A DNA stretch of 64,000 bases from Corynebacterium oculi (GTDB lineage Bacteria; Actinomycetota; Actinomycetes; Mycobacteriales; Mycobacteriaceae): contig NZ_LKST01000004.1 in the NCBI RefSeq assembly GCF_001412105.1, forward strand, positions 248,001-312,000. Direction: 5' to 3'. Position 1 is the first letter of the stretch; the number at the start of each line of letters is the position of its first letter. Positions 37,606 to 46,565 of the stretch are shown in pieces. The notes below the pieces were generated by a model, which saw nothing but the letters and a program-made list of their open reading frames with translations, did not search any database and was not told the origin of the DNA. A program made the translations under genes and the position numbers.

Positions 37606-38025
37606 TTGACCTTCCCGGGGCCTATCGGGGTTCAGGTCCTTTTAACCCCTCGCCTTGAAGCCACAATTTGGGAAGGCCCGCATCAAACCAGCCAACGGAG
37701 GCATGCCCCACTACCCCGGGATCAATTCGAGGCAAACGTGGAACTCATGCGATTTGTGCGCAACCGCGCTTCCCATCAAGAACCACTCATCGGCTCCACC
37801 GAGTCCCCTCAGCAAGAGATGAGAAGATTATGCGGCTACCTCACCTCGCTTGATACCCTTACCCGCAGCATTGACCCCGCCGCCGCGGACTGGATCGGTT
37901 CACATTCACGCACTTTGACCATCCTTGCCCAGCAGCCAAACATGCCGTGGACTATAAGTCCCTCACACCACCTCGCGCACGCGCCGCTGCCCCGCCGCCC
38001 AGGCCCGGGTGCCCGGCAACAGTAG
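37606..38025 (+). pseudogene. C-terminal remnant of an Abi-family (AbiD/F-like) protein
   Basis: The frame reads IGVQVLLTPRLEATIWEG, then ANVELMRFVRNRASHQEPLI, LCGYLTSLDTLTRSIDPAAADWIGSHSRTLTIL. This matches the RNR-HxEP region and C-terminal helices of Abi-like abortive-infection proteins. About the first 150 residues of such a protein are missing, there is no ribosome site, and the end runs into the convergent J-domain-like gene. It lies directly after the tRNA-Gly terminator, a common place for insertion and decay of defence genes. Confidence 0.55.
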
Positions 38026-38763
38026 GAACACCAGCAATCCCACCAGATAGGGCACGTAGATTAGCCCGGCAAAGGAGAAGCCCAGCGGCATGATCCACAC
38101 CCACGCGGAAAGTAGCAGGAAAACCACCGTGGCGGCCACCGCCGCCGCGTGGGCCACCGGGTTTGATCCGCGCAGCACCACGGCCGCTACCACCAGGCCA
38201 TGCAGGCAGTACAGGGCGGCGGAGAAGGCCACGATCGCCAGGGAGGCCACCACCCCGGCCGTCATCACCTGGGCCCCCACGCCCATGCCATATACCTGGT
38301 TGAGGGCGTCCATGCTGTGTAGTTCCCGCTGCGCGGCCAGGTACAGGAATACCATCGCCAGCAGGGAGATCAGCGCCCCACCCAGGGCCAGGAAGGTGGC
38401 TCCGCTGACCGTCGCCGGGGCCTCCTTAAAGGCCCCCATGAGGGTGTTCGGCGGCGCACCCACGGGCTCGTAGCGGTACTGCACGCGGCGCATGGGCGCG
38501 CTTGTGCCCGCGAGTTCACGCAGGGCGGTGATCGTGATGGGCTCTCCGTGGGCGTCGTCTAGGCGGGCGTCGTAAAGCCCTCTCTTGGCATTATCGCCGA
38601 GGATCGCGCGGGCGGTAGCGGCCTCGTCGTACTCGGGGTCGTTCTTCGCCCCACCGCGCTCCAGGTAGGCGGAAAGCCGGGAATCGAGTTCGGCGGCGAT
38701 GTCCTCGCTGCTGCTTTCCCGGCTCAGCCCCAGAGACTCATAGAGGTTGTAGTGCTCGCTCAT
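37963..38763 (-). CDS. J-domain-like membrane protein
   Basis: The 266-residue protein starts with about 70 residues resembling a DnaJ J-domain (YNLYESLGLSRESSSEDIAAELDSRL...ARAILGDNAKRGLYDARLD), but the HPD tripeptide needed to stimulate DnaK is absent. After a linker there are about four C-terminal membrane helices (about residues 120-255). It may be a membrane scaffold rather than a true co-chaperone. ATG 38763 lies 7 nt after TAGGAT, indicating a leaderless message. Confidence 0.72.
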   Translation of the reverse strand: MSEHYNLYESLGLSRESSSEDIAAELDSRLSAYLERGGAKNDPEYDEAATARAILGDNAKRGLYDARLDDAHGEPITITALRELAGTSAPMRRVQYRYEPVGAPPNTLMGAFKEAPATVSGATFLALGGALISLLAMVFLYLAAQRELHSMDALNQVYGMGVGAQVMTAGVVASLAIVAFSAALYCLHGLVVAAVVLRGSNPVAHAAAVAATVVFLLLSAWVWIMPLGFSFAGLIYVPYLVGLLVFLLLPGTRAWAAGQRRVREVV

Positions 38764-38770
38764 GGGGCAA

Positions 38771-38776
38771 ATCCTA
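38771..38776 (-). promoter_or_regulatory. Leaderless -10 box for the J-domain-like gene
   Basis: TAGGAT on the minus strand lies 7 nt before ATG 38763. Confidence 0.5.
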
Positions 38777-38808
38777 ACAGTGCCGCTGCGGCTCCCGGGG
38801 CCAGCGCC

Positions 38809-40500
38809 CTAGCTGCACTTGACGATGGGCTGCGGATCATACACCGTGGTGGTTTCCTCCCGGCTGATCTCTGCCCCGGAGAGATCCTTGATGATGCGGG
38901 TATCCGAGGTGGTAAAGCCCGGCGTGCCTCCCGAGGGGGAGCACTTATCCCCGGAGAGGTTCAGCGTCTGCGGGGAGGTCTGCGCCCAGCGCCCGCCGTT
39001 GACGGATTCCACGTCCACGGTCTTGACCCCCATGAGCCTCACGGTGACATCGCCGCCGCCCACGGAGGTGTCGATGCGCACGGGGTGATCGGAGTCGTTG
39101 CGGAATTGGAGGTCAATCGCCCCCTCGTACACGGTGGCCTCGCGCCCAGCGGGGTAGCGGGAGATGTAATAGCTGTGCGGGGTGTGGGCCACGTCCGTCA
39201 TTCCGGCGAAATACGCGGCGTTGTACAGGGTGGTGGCAAACTGAGAGATACCGCCGCCCACGGCCTCGTCGGCGTGGCCGTTGAGGATGATGCCGCTTTC
39301 CACGTAGCCCTGAGCCTTGCCCCTGGGGCCGGTGTAACCGTTGAGGGAGAAGGTCTCCCCCGGGGGAATGAGCGCACCGTTGACGGCCTGCGCCACCAGC
39401 GCGATGTTCTTGCCGGAGGCCTCGGAGTAGCCTCCCGTGCTGAACTCGCCCACCACGTCATCAAAGGTAGCCGCCTCCGCCTGCTCGGTGGTGAAGGTGG
39501 CGGGTTCGTCGATGTAGACCACGTCAAACTGGCGCGGCTGGGTGCCCACGATCCGCTCGCGCAACTGGTGCGCGCTCTTTTCCCAGTCAATAGTCACGCC
39601 GTCCACGTGCGGGGTCACCCGCTTGGAGCCTCCACTAAAGGAGATCTGCGCGTTGGCGCGCTGGCGCTCCGTCCCGGCCAACCCCTGAGCCAGCATGGCC
39701 CGGGCGGCGTCGAGATCAACGTCCGTGCGCAGCACGCCCTGGTCGGGGGAGAAGGTCACCACCTCGCCCATGCGCTCCACGGGAATCACGCCCTTGACTC
39801 CATCGCGGCCCTGAGCCACCACGGGTGCGGAGACGGCGCGGGCAGCGTCGCCCTCCGCGGCGGCACGGACGGCGTCGTCCCGAATATCCGGCTCCACCAC
39901 GGCCGCCGCCACCTCAATGCCCTTGGGGTTGAGCCATTCGGCGGTCACGCGCTGGCGCAACTCCTCCCGGTCAATGCTCTGGCCGTTGATCGCGGGCTCG
40001 GCCGCCACCTTGCCCGCCTCGATGCGCACCGCGCCGTTGCGCGGCTCGCGGGAAAGATCGGTGCGCACGCGCTCCAGGGCGGAGGTAAAAGCGGAATCCT
40101 CCGCCCGGCTCACGATGTCCACCTCGTAAGAATCGAAGAAGCCCCGCACGCGGGTCACGGGGTTGAGCGACTGCGCCCCGGCGGCCTCCACGGTGGCAGC
40201 CCAGTCCGGGGCCACGCCAGAATCCGCCGGAATGAACTGCGTGTGCAACTCCCCCGCGCGCACCGCCACTGGCCGCGCGGATACCCCACCCAGTTCCGCG
40301 TCGAGCTTCTCGGCAGCGTCCTGCTTGGACATTCCGCCGATCTGCACGCCCCCCACGGCCGCACCCCGAGGGACGGTACCCCTGGTCATCAACACGTCCG
40401 CCGCATAGGCCAGGATCGCCAAGGCCACCACCCCCACAATCACCCAGAGAGTAATCTTCAGGCCACGCCGGCTACCACGCTGGTCAGTAGACTCATTCAC
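38809..40500 (-). CDS. VanW-family cell-wall protein with single membrane anchor
   Basis: The 563-residue protein has a short cytosolic N-terminus, one membrane helix (about residues 15-38), two peptidoglycan-binding-like YoaR-type repeats in the extracytoplasmic region (about 45-330), and the VanW domain with FSLNGYTGPRGKAQGYVESGIILNG followed by GGGISQFATTLYNAAYFAG. VanW proteins occur at the envelope of Gram-positive bacteria; their reaction is not established. I chose GTG 40500 (VNESTDQ) because TACGCT lies 7 nt upstream; the earlier in-frame start would remove that promoter. Confidence 0.85.
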   Translation of the reverse strand: MNESTDQRGSRRGLKITLWVIVGVVALAILAYAADVLMTRGTVPRGAAVGGVQIGGMSKQDAAEKLDAELGGVSARPVAVRAGELHTQFIPADSGVAPDWAATVEAAGAQSLNPVTRVRGFFDSYEVDIVSRAEDSAFTSALERVRTDLSREPRNGAVRIEAGKVAAEPAINGQSIDREELRQRVTAEWLNPKGIEVAAAVVEPDIRDDAVRAAAEGDAARAVSAPVVAQGRDGVKGVIPVERMGEVVTFSPDQGVLRTDVDLDAARAMLAQGLAGTERQRANAQISFSGGSKRVTPHVDGVTIDWEKSAHQLRERIVGTQPRQFDVVYIDEPATFTTEQAEAATFDDVVGEFSTGGYSEASGKNIALVAQAVNGALIPPGETFSLNGYTGPRGKAQGYVESGIILNGHADEAVGGGISQFATTLYNAAYFAGMTDVAHTPHSYYISRYPAGREATVYEGAIDLQFRNDSDHPVRIDTSVGGGDVTVRLMGVKTVDVESVNGGRWAQTSPQTLNLSGDKCSPSGGTPGFTTSDTRIIKDLSGAEISREETTTVYDPQPIVKCS

Positions 40501-40507
40501 GGTGTTT

Positions 40508-40513
40508 AGCGTA
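40508..40513 (-). promoter_or_regulatory. Leaderless -10 box for the VanW-family gene
   Basis: TACGCT on the minus strand lies 7 nt before GTG 40500. Confidence 0.5.
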
Positions 40514-40579
40514 ACCACCCGGCCACGGAAAAGCATATTTCCACTGCGGTGCTCCCGGGCGGCTCAACTCCCGCCAAGA

Positions 40580-41740
40580 TCAGGATTGGGGCACGCCCGC
40601 CGAGGCCCGCAGGCGATCCTCCGGCAACCTCCCCTCCGCCACGGCCGCCGCCGCCTTATCTATAGCCTCCTCGACCGCCTCGCCGGAGGACCACAAAGCA
40701 CGATCCGCACCGGCCACGATGGCCGCCACCACGGCGTCGGAGGTAGACATACGATCCGTAATGGCCTTCATCCCGGAAAGATCATCGGTATAAATGGTGC
40801 CCCCAAAGGGGGTGCCGTGGGGGTACGCGCCGCTGCGCAACAACCCGTACACGGCCGGATCAATGCTCGACGGGGTATCCCCCGTGCTCAGACCGGGAAC
40901 CACCAAATGGCCCACCATCACCCCGGCCCCCTCGGACTGGGCCAACGCCGGGCCATAGGCGCTCAGGTCAAGCTCTCCCAGCCGCTCAATCGGAGGGGTC
41001 ACCGCCGCACCCTTGTGGGTATCGCCGCTGGCCGCGCCGTGCCCCGGAAAGTGCTTGAACACCGGCTTCACCCCCGCGGCGTGCAGCCCCCGGGCAAAGG
41101 CCGCCGCATACTCGGCGGCGCGCTGCGGCTCCGTGGCAAAGGAACGATCCCCGATCACCTCCAGACCCGCGCTATCCACGTCCAGCACCGGGGCAAAATC
41201 AATGGTGATTCCGTGCTCGTGCAGGCTCTGCCCCAGGCAGTGCGCCAGGTCCTCCGTCTCCTGGGGGCTGAGGGTATTGGCCATCTCACGCGGGGAGGGG
41301 AAATCCCCCAGCACCGAGGAATGGCGCTGCACGCGGCCGCCTTCAAAATCAATCGACACGCTGAAATCTCGCCCCACCGCCTCGCGCAGCGCCGCGATAT
41401 TTCGGCCCGGCTCCGTCAGCATCGCCGGATCGGCCCAACTAGTGATGAAGATGCCACCCACGCCCTGCCGCAACTTGGCCAGCGCGTCATCATAATCCGT
41501 CACCCCCACCACCATCAGCGAAGCCGCCAGCCTGCGGCGCTCCTCCGGCGCCATGCTTATCGACGCCGCCTCGCCGCCCTCGCTCGGCGGGGCAGGGGTG
41601 GTTGTGGTGGGTACCTGGGCCGCCGAGAAAGGCGCACTCGGCTCCGACGAGGGCACAGGAGTTTCCTCCGCGCTCACGCACCCCACCAGCATGGCCGCGC
41701 TCAATGCCACGGCCACCGAGCCATTCCTGAATAAACGCAT
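40580..41740 (-). CDS. lpqI: GH3 beta-N-acetylglucosaminidase lipoprotein (LpqI/NagZ-like)
   Basis: The 386-residue precursor has a lipoprotein signal (VALSAAMLVGC). The catalytic barrel shows GH3/NagZ motifs: SIDFEGGRVQRH, DFAPVLDVDS, the loop KHFPGHGAASGDTHKG with the catalytic Asp-His pair, and YTDDLSGMKAI with the nucleophile Asp. It removes GlcNAc from muropeptides at the outer face of the membrane. The ATG at 41740 follows AGGAGAAGA. It is divergent from DUF2613-aftD, the order found around lpqI in M. tuberculosis. Confidence 0.88.
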   Translation of the reverse strand: MRLFRNGSVAVALSAAMLVGCVSAEETPVPSSEPSAPFSAAQVPTTTTPAPPSEGGEAASISMAPEERRRLAASLMVVGVTDYDDALAKLRQGVGGIFITSWADPAMLTEPGRNIAALREAVGRDFSVSIDFEGGRVQRHSSVLGDFPSPREMANTLSPQETEDLAHCLGQSLHEHGITIDFAPVLDVDSAGLEVIGDRSFATEPQRAAEYAAAFARGLHAAGVKPVFKHFPGHGAASGDTHKGAAVTPPIERLGELDLSAYGPALAQSEGAGVMVGHLVVPGLSTGDTPSSIDPAVYGLLRSGAYPHGTPFGGTIYTDDLSGMKAITDRMSTSDAVVAAIVAGADRALWSSGEAVEEAIDKAAAAVAEGRLPEDRLRASAGVPQS

Positions 41741-42109
41741 TCTTCTCCTCAACGTGTTCGCCCACCCACGTTATCGGATACCCGCGCGGGGCCATGAGGC
41801 GACTCCAAAGGTTCATGGAGGCCGCCAGGAAGCGGGGTATGGACAAAAACGCTCGCTCTCAGTCTGTCTGCTCCTCAGCATCCGATTCGGGGTCATACTC
41901 CCAGGGTTGAGGCCATTCCCCGTGACTTTTCCTCGCCGCTGTGTGACGCATGTTACTCTCCCCTATCACCAAGCCCCATGGACGTATGTTTCCTTACCTC
42001 TGTGTGACAGGAGGGGCTACCGTCAGTCACCAACCGCACCACATACATCCTTTTCTCCCCACCATGTGACACAGGTGAAAAGCACCCCCACCTGCTAGGC
42101 TGTGTCCTC
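41741..42109. promoter_or_regulatory. Divergent control region with three TGTGAC boxes
   Basis: About 370 bp without a gene. TGTGAC occurs at 41942-41947, 42003-42008 and 42065-42070, spaced 61 and 62 bp. The first continues as TGTGACGCATGTTACT, close to the GlxR/CRP consensus TGTGA-N6-TCACA. The region serves lpqI to the left and the DUF2613-aftD unit to the right. A cAMP-responsive control is inferred from motif similarity only. Confidence 0.45.
42096..42101 (+). promoter_or_regulatory. Leaderless -10 box for DUF2613-aftD
   Basis: TAGGCT lies 8 nt before ATG 42110, and no ribosome site is present. Confidence 0.55.
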
Positions 42110-42307
42110 ATGGCACAACCATCCGATTCTCTTCCCCGGCGCACCCTGGGTCCCGCCGTGGCCAGCGTGGTCGTGGGGGTTGCCCTGGGGATCATCACCA
42201 TTCTTGGTATCTCCTCGTTGAGCCAGCAGAACGCGGTTCCCGCCGGTGGCGCGCCCAGCGCGGAGGATTCTCTCCTCGGCGGCCCGGAGTATGGCTCTCG
42301 CACCTAG
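42110..42307 (+). CDS. DUF2613 small membrane protein
   Basis: The 65-residue protein has one membrane helix (AVASVVVGVALGIITILGISSL) and a polar tail ending GGPEYGSRT, matching the actinobacterial DUF2613 family found directly before aftD (Rv0236A-like). Its last codons overlap the aftD start (ATG 42291, with CGGAG inside this gene), so the two are translationally coupled. It may be an accessory subunit or folding partner of AftD; this is inferred from the conserved pairing. Confidence 0.88.
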   Translation: MAQPSDSLPRRTLGPAVASVVVGVALGIITILGISSLSQQNAVPAGGAPSAEDSLLGGPEYGSRT

Positions 42308-45300
42308 CCTGAGCCAGGCCCGCACCCTCCGCACACCCCGGGCCTGGAGCCACCCCTGGGGCTGGTGCGTCATGGCCCTGGTGGTGTTCCTTCAGCCGTG
42401 GGGCCAGGTGGCGGCCGATACTAAGCACGATCTCACGGCGAACCCGTGGGGATTTTTGCGCGGTGCGCTGCACGCCTACACGGACGTTTTTCTCCTGGGT
42501 CAGCTACAGAATCAGGCCTATGGTTATCTTTTCCCCCAGGGGTTGTTCTTTGCGCTCGCGGAGCCGTTGCCGGATTGGTTGGCGCAACGCCTGTGGTGGT
42601 TGATCGTCCTGGGCGTGGGGTTCTCCGGCGCCCTGGTACTGGTGCGCCGGTTGGGTCTGGGTACCCCGCTGAGCAGGTGGGGTGCCGCGCTGCTTTTTGC
42701 ATTGAGCCCCCGCGCGTTGAGCACGCTCACGGCCATTTCCTCGGAGACCTGGCCGGTCATGCTGGCGCCCTGGGTGGCGGCGGCCTTTGTTGGCGTGTTG
42801 GATCGTCGCGCGGTGGCGGCGGGGGTGATCCCGGTGGCGGCGATGGGCGCGGTCAATGCCACCGCCACGGCGGCGGCCTGCGTTCCGGCGGGGGTGATTC
42901 TGCTGTGGCGCTGCCTGCGCCGCGAGCCGCGCGCGGGCCGGGTCTTGGCGTGGTGGTTGGTGGGCTGCGCCCTGGTGAGCCTGTGGTGGATTGTTCCCCT
43001 GGTGGTGTTGGGACGGTATGCCCCGCCGTTTACGGAGTTCATCGAGTCCGCGTTTGTCACTACCCGGTGGCTCAACCCGGCGGAGATCCTGCGCGGCACC
43101 ACCAGCTGGGCGCCCTTTGCCAGTTCGGAGCGCACGGCGGGGCATCTCTTGGTCACTGAGCCGGTCTTTGTGCTGAGTACCCTGGCGGTGGCGGCCCTGG
43201 GGCTCATCGGGTTGCGCCGCACCCCGCACCGGGGGTTGTGGCTGGGGATGTTGCTGTGCGGGGTGGCCATCATGGGCGCGGGCTGGCAGGTGGCCGCGCC
43301 CCTGTCTGGGCAGTACCAGGGGCTTCTCGACGGCGTTGGTGCCGCCCTGCGTAACCTCCACAAGTTCGATCCCCTGGTGCGGTTGCCGCTGGTGGTGGGC
43401 CTCGCCGCACTGGGCCCCCTGCTCACCCGCCGACGCGGCGCGCTGATCCTCGTGGCCCTGGTGGCGTCGATAAGCATGGCCCCGGCGTGGAGCGCTCGCC
43501 TGCTGCCGCAGGGAACGTTCGCGGAGGTGCCGCAGGAGTGGCGCGAGGCCACGGAGTTTGTGAACACCCACGCTGCGCAGACGCGCACGCTGATCCTCCC
43601 GGAAACCTCCTTTGCCCGGCAGGAATGGGGGTGGACGCGCGACGAGCCCGCGCAACCGCTGCTCACCGTGCCCTGGGCGGTGCGCGACGCGATTCCCCTG
43701 GTTAACCCGGAGGCGATTCGCGGGCTCGACGGGCTGATCGCGGTGCTTCACGATGACCCCCTGGCCGCGCGCGCCGCCCTGCACCGCATGGGGATCGGGG
43801 CGCTGCTGGTGCGCCACGACCTCGACCCCGGCACGAGGGGTGCGGACATCACCGTGCCGGAAGACCTGGGCGAGATACACCGTTTCGGAGAGATCGAGGT
43901 GGTGCTGCTTCCCGAGCAACCAGACATGCGCGTGGTAGAGGGCACACCCGTGCGGGTGGCCGGGGGCGGGGAATCGCTGGCTCTGCTGGACGCGCTGGGC
44001 ACCGCCGCCGCTTACGAGCTGGTTCCCGATCACGCGCAGGTGGTCACCGATACCCCCATGCTGGTGGCCCGCAACTACGGCACCCTCCACGGGGCGCAGT
44101 CCGCCCCCCTCGCCAACCCGGAGGAGGGTGCGGACGTGCACAATCGGCTACTCGATTATCCCAGCGCCGGGCCGCTGACCTCCGTGGCCGAGCGCGGCGG
44201 GCGGGTGCGAGCCTCCTCCTCGGCTGCCGACGCCTCCAACTTCGGCGGCGCGGATCCGGCGCGCTCGCTCACCGCCGCCGTGGACGGCAATAAGGAAACT
44301 GCCTGGTACCCGGCACCCGGCCCGGCGCGCGGCCAATGGCTAGAGGTCACCCCGCAACGCCCCGTCTCGGAGGCCACCATCACCACCACCGAGGACGCGG
44401 TGCTCACCGTGAACTCCCAAGAAATAGAGGCCCCCGCGGGCAGGCCCGTAACTCTGCGCTGGGATACCCCAGTGGAGCACCTGCGCCTCACCTTGGAAAC
44501 CCCCACCGGGATCGCGGAGGTAGAAACACCCGAGCAGCCGGTGGAGCGGGTGGTCACCGTGCCCGATACCTCCCCGAACGTGGAGCAATTCGTGTTCCAG
44601 CGGCTCATGGTGGACACCGGCGTGCTGATCCGCGAGTTCACCGCGCCCCGGGACATGCGCGTGCGCCTCGAGGCTCCCACCCAGCGGCCCGTGCTTATCG
44701 ACGGCACCGAGTACGCCCCCGGCGAGGTCGTGACCCTCACGGCGGGCACGCACCGGCTGCGCACCCAGGATGTGTGGGTGCGGCTCAGCGCCGGGGACGT
44801 ATCCTCTCCCACCAGCCGGGACGTGCACGGGGCGGTGGAGGCCTCGGGGCAGGGCAGGCTGCTGGTAACCAACCGCGCCGCCAACCCCGGCCTGCGCGCC
44901 AGCGTGGGCGGCGTGAGCCTGACCCCCCACACGGTGGAGGCCGGGGTGCAGGCCTTTGTGCTGCCCGCCGGGGTGGGGGGCGCGATCGAGATGGGTTTTG
45001 CCGGGGAGCGCCCCTACCGCTGGGGGTTAGCCGGGGGGCTGATACTCGCAGCCCTCACCGTGCTGGGCGTGGCCCTCGTGCTGGCGCGCGGCGGCGGGCC
45101 CACAGCGATGACCTGGCGGGGGGATTCTCGCGGCACGTGGCTGTGGCTGCCCTGCGCGGCGGTGTCCTTCCTGGTGGGAGGGGCGGCGGGCCTGGGCGCG
45201 GTGGCGGCCTCCTGGCTGGTGCTGCGATGGAGCACCTGGCGGGCGGGGTGGTTGATCGCCGCCACCATGAGCATCGCCGGTGCGTGGCTGGCGCGCGCGC

Positions 45301-45470
45301 CCTGGCCAACCCCCGGCTATGCGGGCGATTCCCTCTTTCTAGGGCTGTGCGTGCTCGCGGCGCTGGGCGTGGCGTGCGCCCCACCGGCCCGTGATCGCCC
45401 GGCGCGCGGGCTTTTCCACCAGCTCATAACTCGCCGCCGCCACCGCCGTGCTGAGAACCAGCACCGCTAG
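42291..45470 (+). CDS. aftD: Alpha-(1->3)-arabinofuranosyltransferase AftD (DUF3367)
   Basis: The 1059-residue GT-C membrane glycosyltransferase adds branching arabinose to arabinogalactan/lipoarabinomannan from decaprenyl-phosphoryl-arabinose. About ten N-terminal membrane helices carry the luminal acidic motif ADTKHDL (about residue 43). A large extracytoplasmic part includes carbohydrate-binding-like modules and the DUF3367 signature QRLMVDTGVLIREFTAPRDMRVRLEAPTQ (around 770). C-terminal helices (about 910-1040) complete it. The ATG at 42291 has CGGAG upstream and overlaps the DUF2613 gene; the 3' end overlaps the convergent acyltransferase gene by 132 bp. Confidence 0.95.
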   Translation: MALAPSLSQARTLRTPRAWSHPWGWCVMALVVFLQPWGQVAADTKHDLTANPWGFLRGALHAYTDVFLLGQLQNQAYGYLFPQGLFFALAEPLPDWLAQRLWWLIVLGVGFSGALVLVRRLGLGTPLSRWGAALLFALSPRALSTLTAISSETWPVMLAPWVAAAFVGVLDRRAVAAGVIPVAAMGAVNATATAAACVPAGVILLWRCLRREPRAGRVLAWWLVGCALVSLWWIVPLVVLGRYAPPFTEFIESAFVTTRWLNPAEILRGTTSWAPFASSERTAGHLLVTEPVFVLSTLAVAALGLIGLRRTPHRGLWLGMLLCGVAIMGAGWQVAAPLSGQYQGLLDGVGAALRNLHKFDPLVRLPLVVGLAALGPLLTRRRGALILVALVASISMAPAWSARLLPQGTFAEVPQEWREATEFVNTHAAQTRTLILPETSFARQEWGWTRDEPAQPLLTVPWAVRDAIPLVNPEAIRGLDGLIAVLHDDPLAARAALHRMGIGALLVRHDLDPGTRGADITVPEDLGEIHRFGEIEVVLLPEQPDMRVVEGTPVRVAGGGESLALLDALGTAAAYELVPDHAQVVTDTPMLVARNYGTLHGAQSAPLANPEEGADVHNRLLDYPSAGPLTSVAERGGRVRASSSAADASNFGGADPARSLTAAVDGNKETAWYPAPGPARGQWLEVTPQRPVSEATITTTEDAVLTVNSQEIEAPAGRPVTLRWDTPVEHLRLTLETPTGIAEVETPEQPVERVVTVPDTSPNVEQFVFQRLMVDTGVLIREFTAPRDMRVRLEAPTQRPVLIDGTEYAPGEVVTLTAGTHRLRTQDVWVRLSAGDVSSPTSRDVHGAVEASGQGRLLVTNRAANPGLRASVGGVSLTPHTVEAGVQAFVLPAGVGGAIEMGFAGERPYRWGLAGGLILAALTVLGVALVLARGGGPTAMTWRGDSRGTWLWLPCAAVSFLVGGAAGLGAVAASWLVLRWSTWRAGWLIAATMSIAGAWLARAPWPTPGYAGDSLFLGLCVLAALGVACAPPARDRPARGLFHQLITRRRHRRAENQHR

Positions 45471-46538
45471 GGCCACCACCGCGATGTGGGCGGGATTTCC
45501 GCTAAAGAGCGGAACACCCAACAGCGGAAACACCACGGCGAGCACCGCCACGTGCCAGAGGAACACCGAATAAGACCATCGCCCCAGCGTGCGGGCGGTG
45601 GGACGAGCCAGCAGATCGCGGGGGCTGGGGGCCAGGGCGTAGGGCCACACCACCACGAGGGCGAAGGCCGCCCCAGCGAGGATTCTCAGGCTAAATTGGG
45701 CGGGGCTGGGGTGGACGAGGCCCAGCGGGCCAAACCACTCCTGGCCCGCCGCCCAAGCGATCGCCAGGGCCAGGGCCCACCACAGCCACCGCTGGGAAAG
45801 CAGCCTAAGGACGCCGCGCGAGCGCCGCGTGCGGCGCACCAAGGGCATCAGCGGCTCGGCCTCCGCCGCGAGAAGCCCCACGGCAAACCAACTGGCATAG
45901 GCGGGGGGCCAGATCTGCATGTTGGGCCAGCCGTTATCCGGGGTGGCCGCCACCACCGGCAGCCACGCCCACCCCAGGCTGGCGGCCGCCCCCGCTGCGA
46001 TGAGGGTGACCCGCGCGCGGCGAGAGGAAAGACTACCCACGGTGAGGGCCAGCAGGGGTAAAAGCAGGTAAAAGGCCACCTCAATGCACAGCGACCACAT
46101 GTGCGTGAGGCCCCCCACCAGACCCTGTGGGAGGTAAATCTGGGTGAGGGTGAACTGGGCTACCGCCACGCCGGGCCGGGTGCCAAAGGCCTCGGGGAGG
46201 AAAAGCAACACCGCCAGCACGCAGACCACATACGCCGGAATGATGCGGGCGCAGCGGTGGAGATAGTAGGCCCCAAAGTGGTGATCCGCGCGGTGCCGCC
46301 GCCACAGCACGAAGGCGGAGAGGGCAAAAAATACCGCCACGAAGAAGTCGAAGCGCGCCGCGATCGCGCCCGGCACGGTGGCGGGATCGAGGCCCGTTTG
46401 AAAAGCCACGTGGGTGAGCACCACGCCATAGGCCGCCACGGCGCGCAGCCCCTCCAGGGAAGGAATGAAGCCGGTTGCGTAGGATGAATGCGATACCCGC
46501 CGGGCAGTGTCTTCCCTGGCTTTCGGCGGCGTCGTCAC
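45339..46538 (-). CDS. tmaT: Acyltransferase 3 family protein, probable TmaT (trehalose-mycolate acetyltransferase)
   Basis: The 399-residue integral membrane acyltransferase has about ten helices and the family N-terminus FIPSLEGLRAVAAYGVVLTHV with the catalytic-type His, then LYYLHRCARIIPAY-like YYLHRCARIIPAYVV, and THMWSLCIEVAFYLLLPLL. Its place between aftD and the DUF3068 gene matches C. glutamicum TmaT, which acetylates trehalose corynomycolate before MmpL-mediated export, and M. tuberculosis Rv0228. GTG 46538 is chosen because TAGGGT lies 7 nt upstream. The assignment rests on family plus synteny. Confidence 0.85.
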   Translation of the reverse strand: MTTPPKAREDTARRVSHSSYATGFIPSLEGLRAVAAYGVVLTHVAFQTGLDPATVPGAIAARFDFFVAVFFALSAFVLWRRHRADHHFGAYYLHRCARIIPAYVVCVLAVLLFLPEAFGTRPGVAVAQFTLTQIYLPQGLVGGLTHMWSLCIEVAFYLLLPLLALTVGSLSSRRARVTLIAAGAAASLGWAWLPVVAATPDNGWPNMQIWPPAYASWFAVGLLAAEAEPLMPLVRRTRRSRGVLRLLSQRWLWWALALAIAWAAGQEWFGPLGLVHPSPAQFSLRILAGAAFALVVVWPYALAPSPRDLLARPTARTLGRWSYSVFLWHVAVLAVVFPLLGVPLFSGNPAHIAVVALAVLVLSTAVAAASYELVEKPARRAITGRWGARHAQRREHAQP

Positions 46539-46545
46539 CGCTCCC

Positions 46546-46551
46546 ACCCTA
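46546..46551 (-). promoter_or_regulatory. Leaderless -10 box for tmaT
   Basis: TAGGGT on the minus strand lies 7 nt before GTG 46538. It overlaps the ribosome-site region of the divergent DUF3068 gene. Confidence 0.5.
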
Positions 46552-46565
46552 GTGGAAGGATCATC

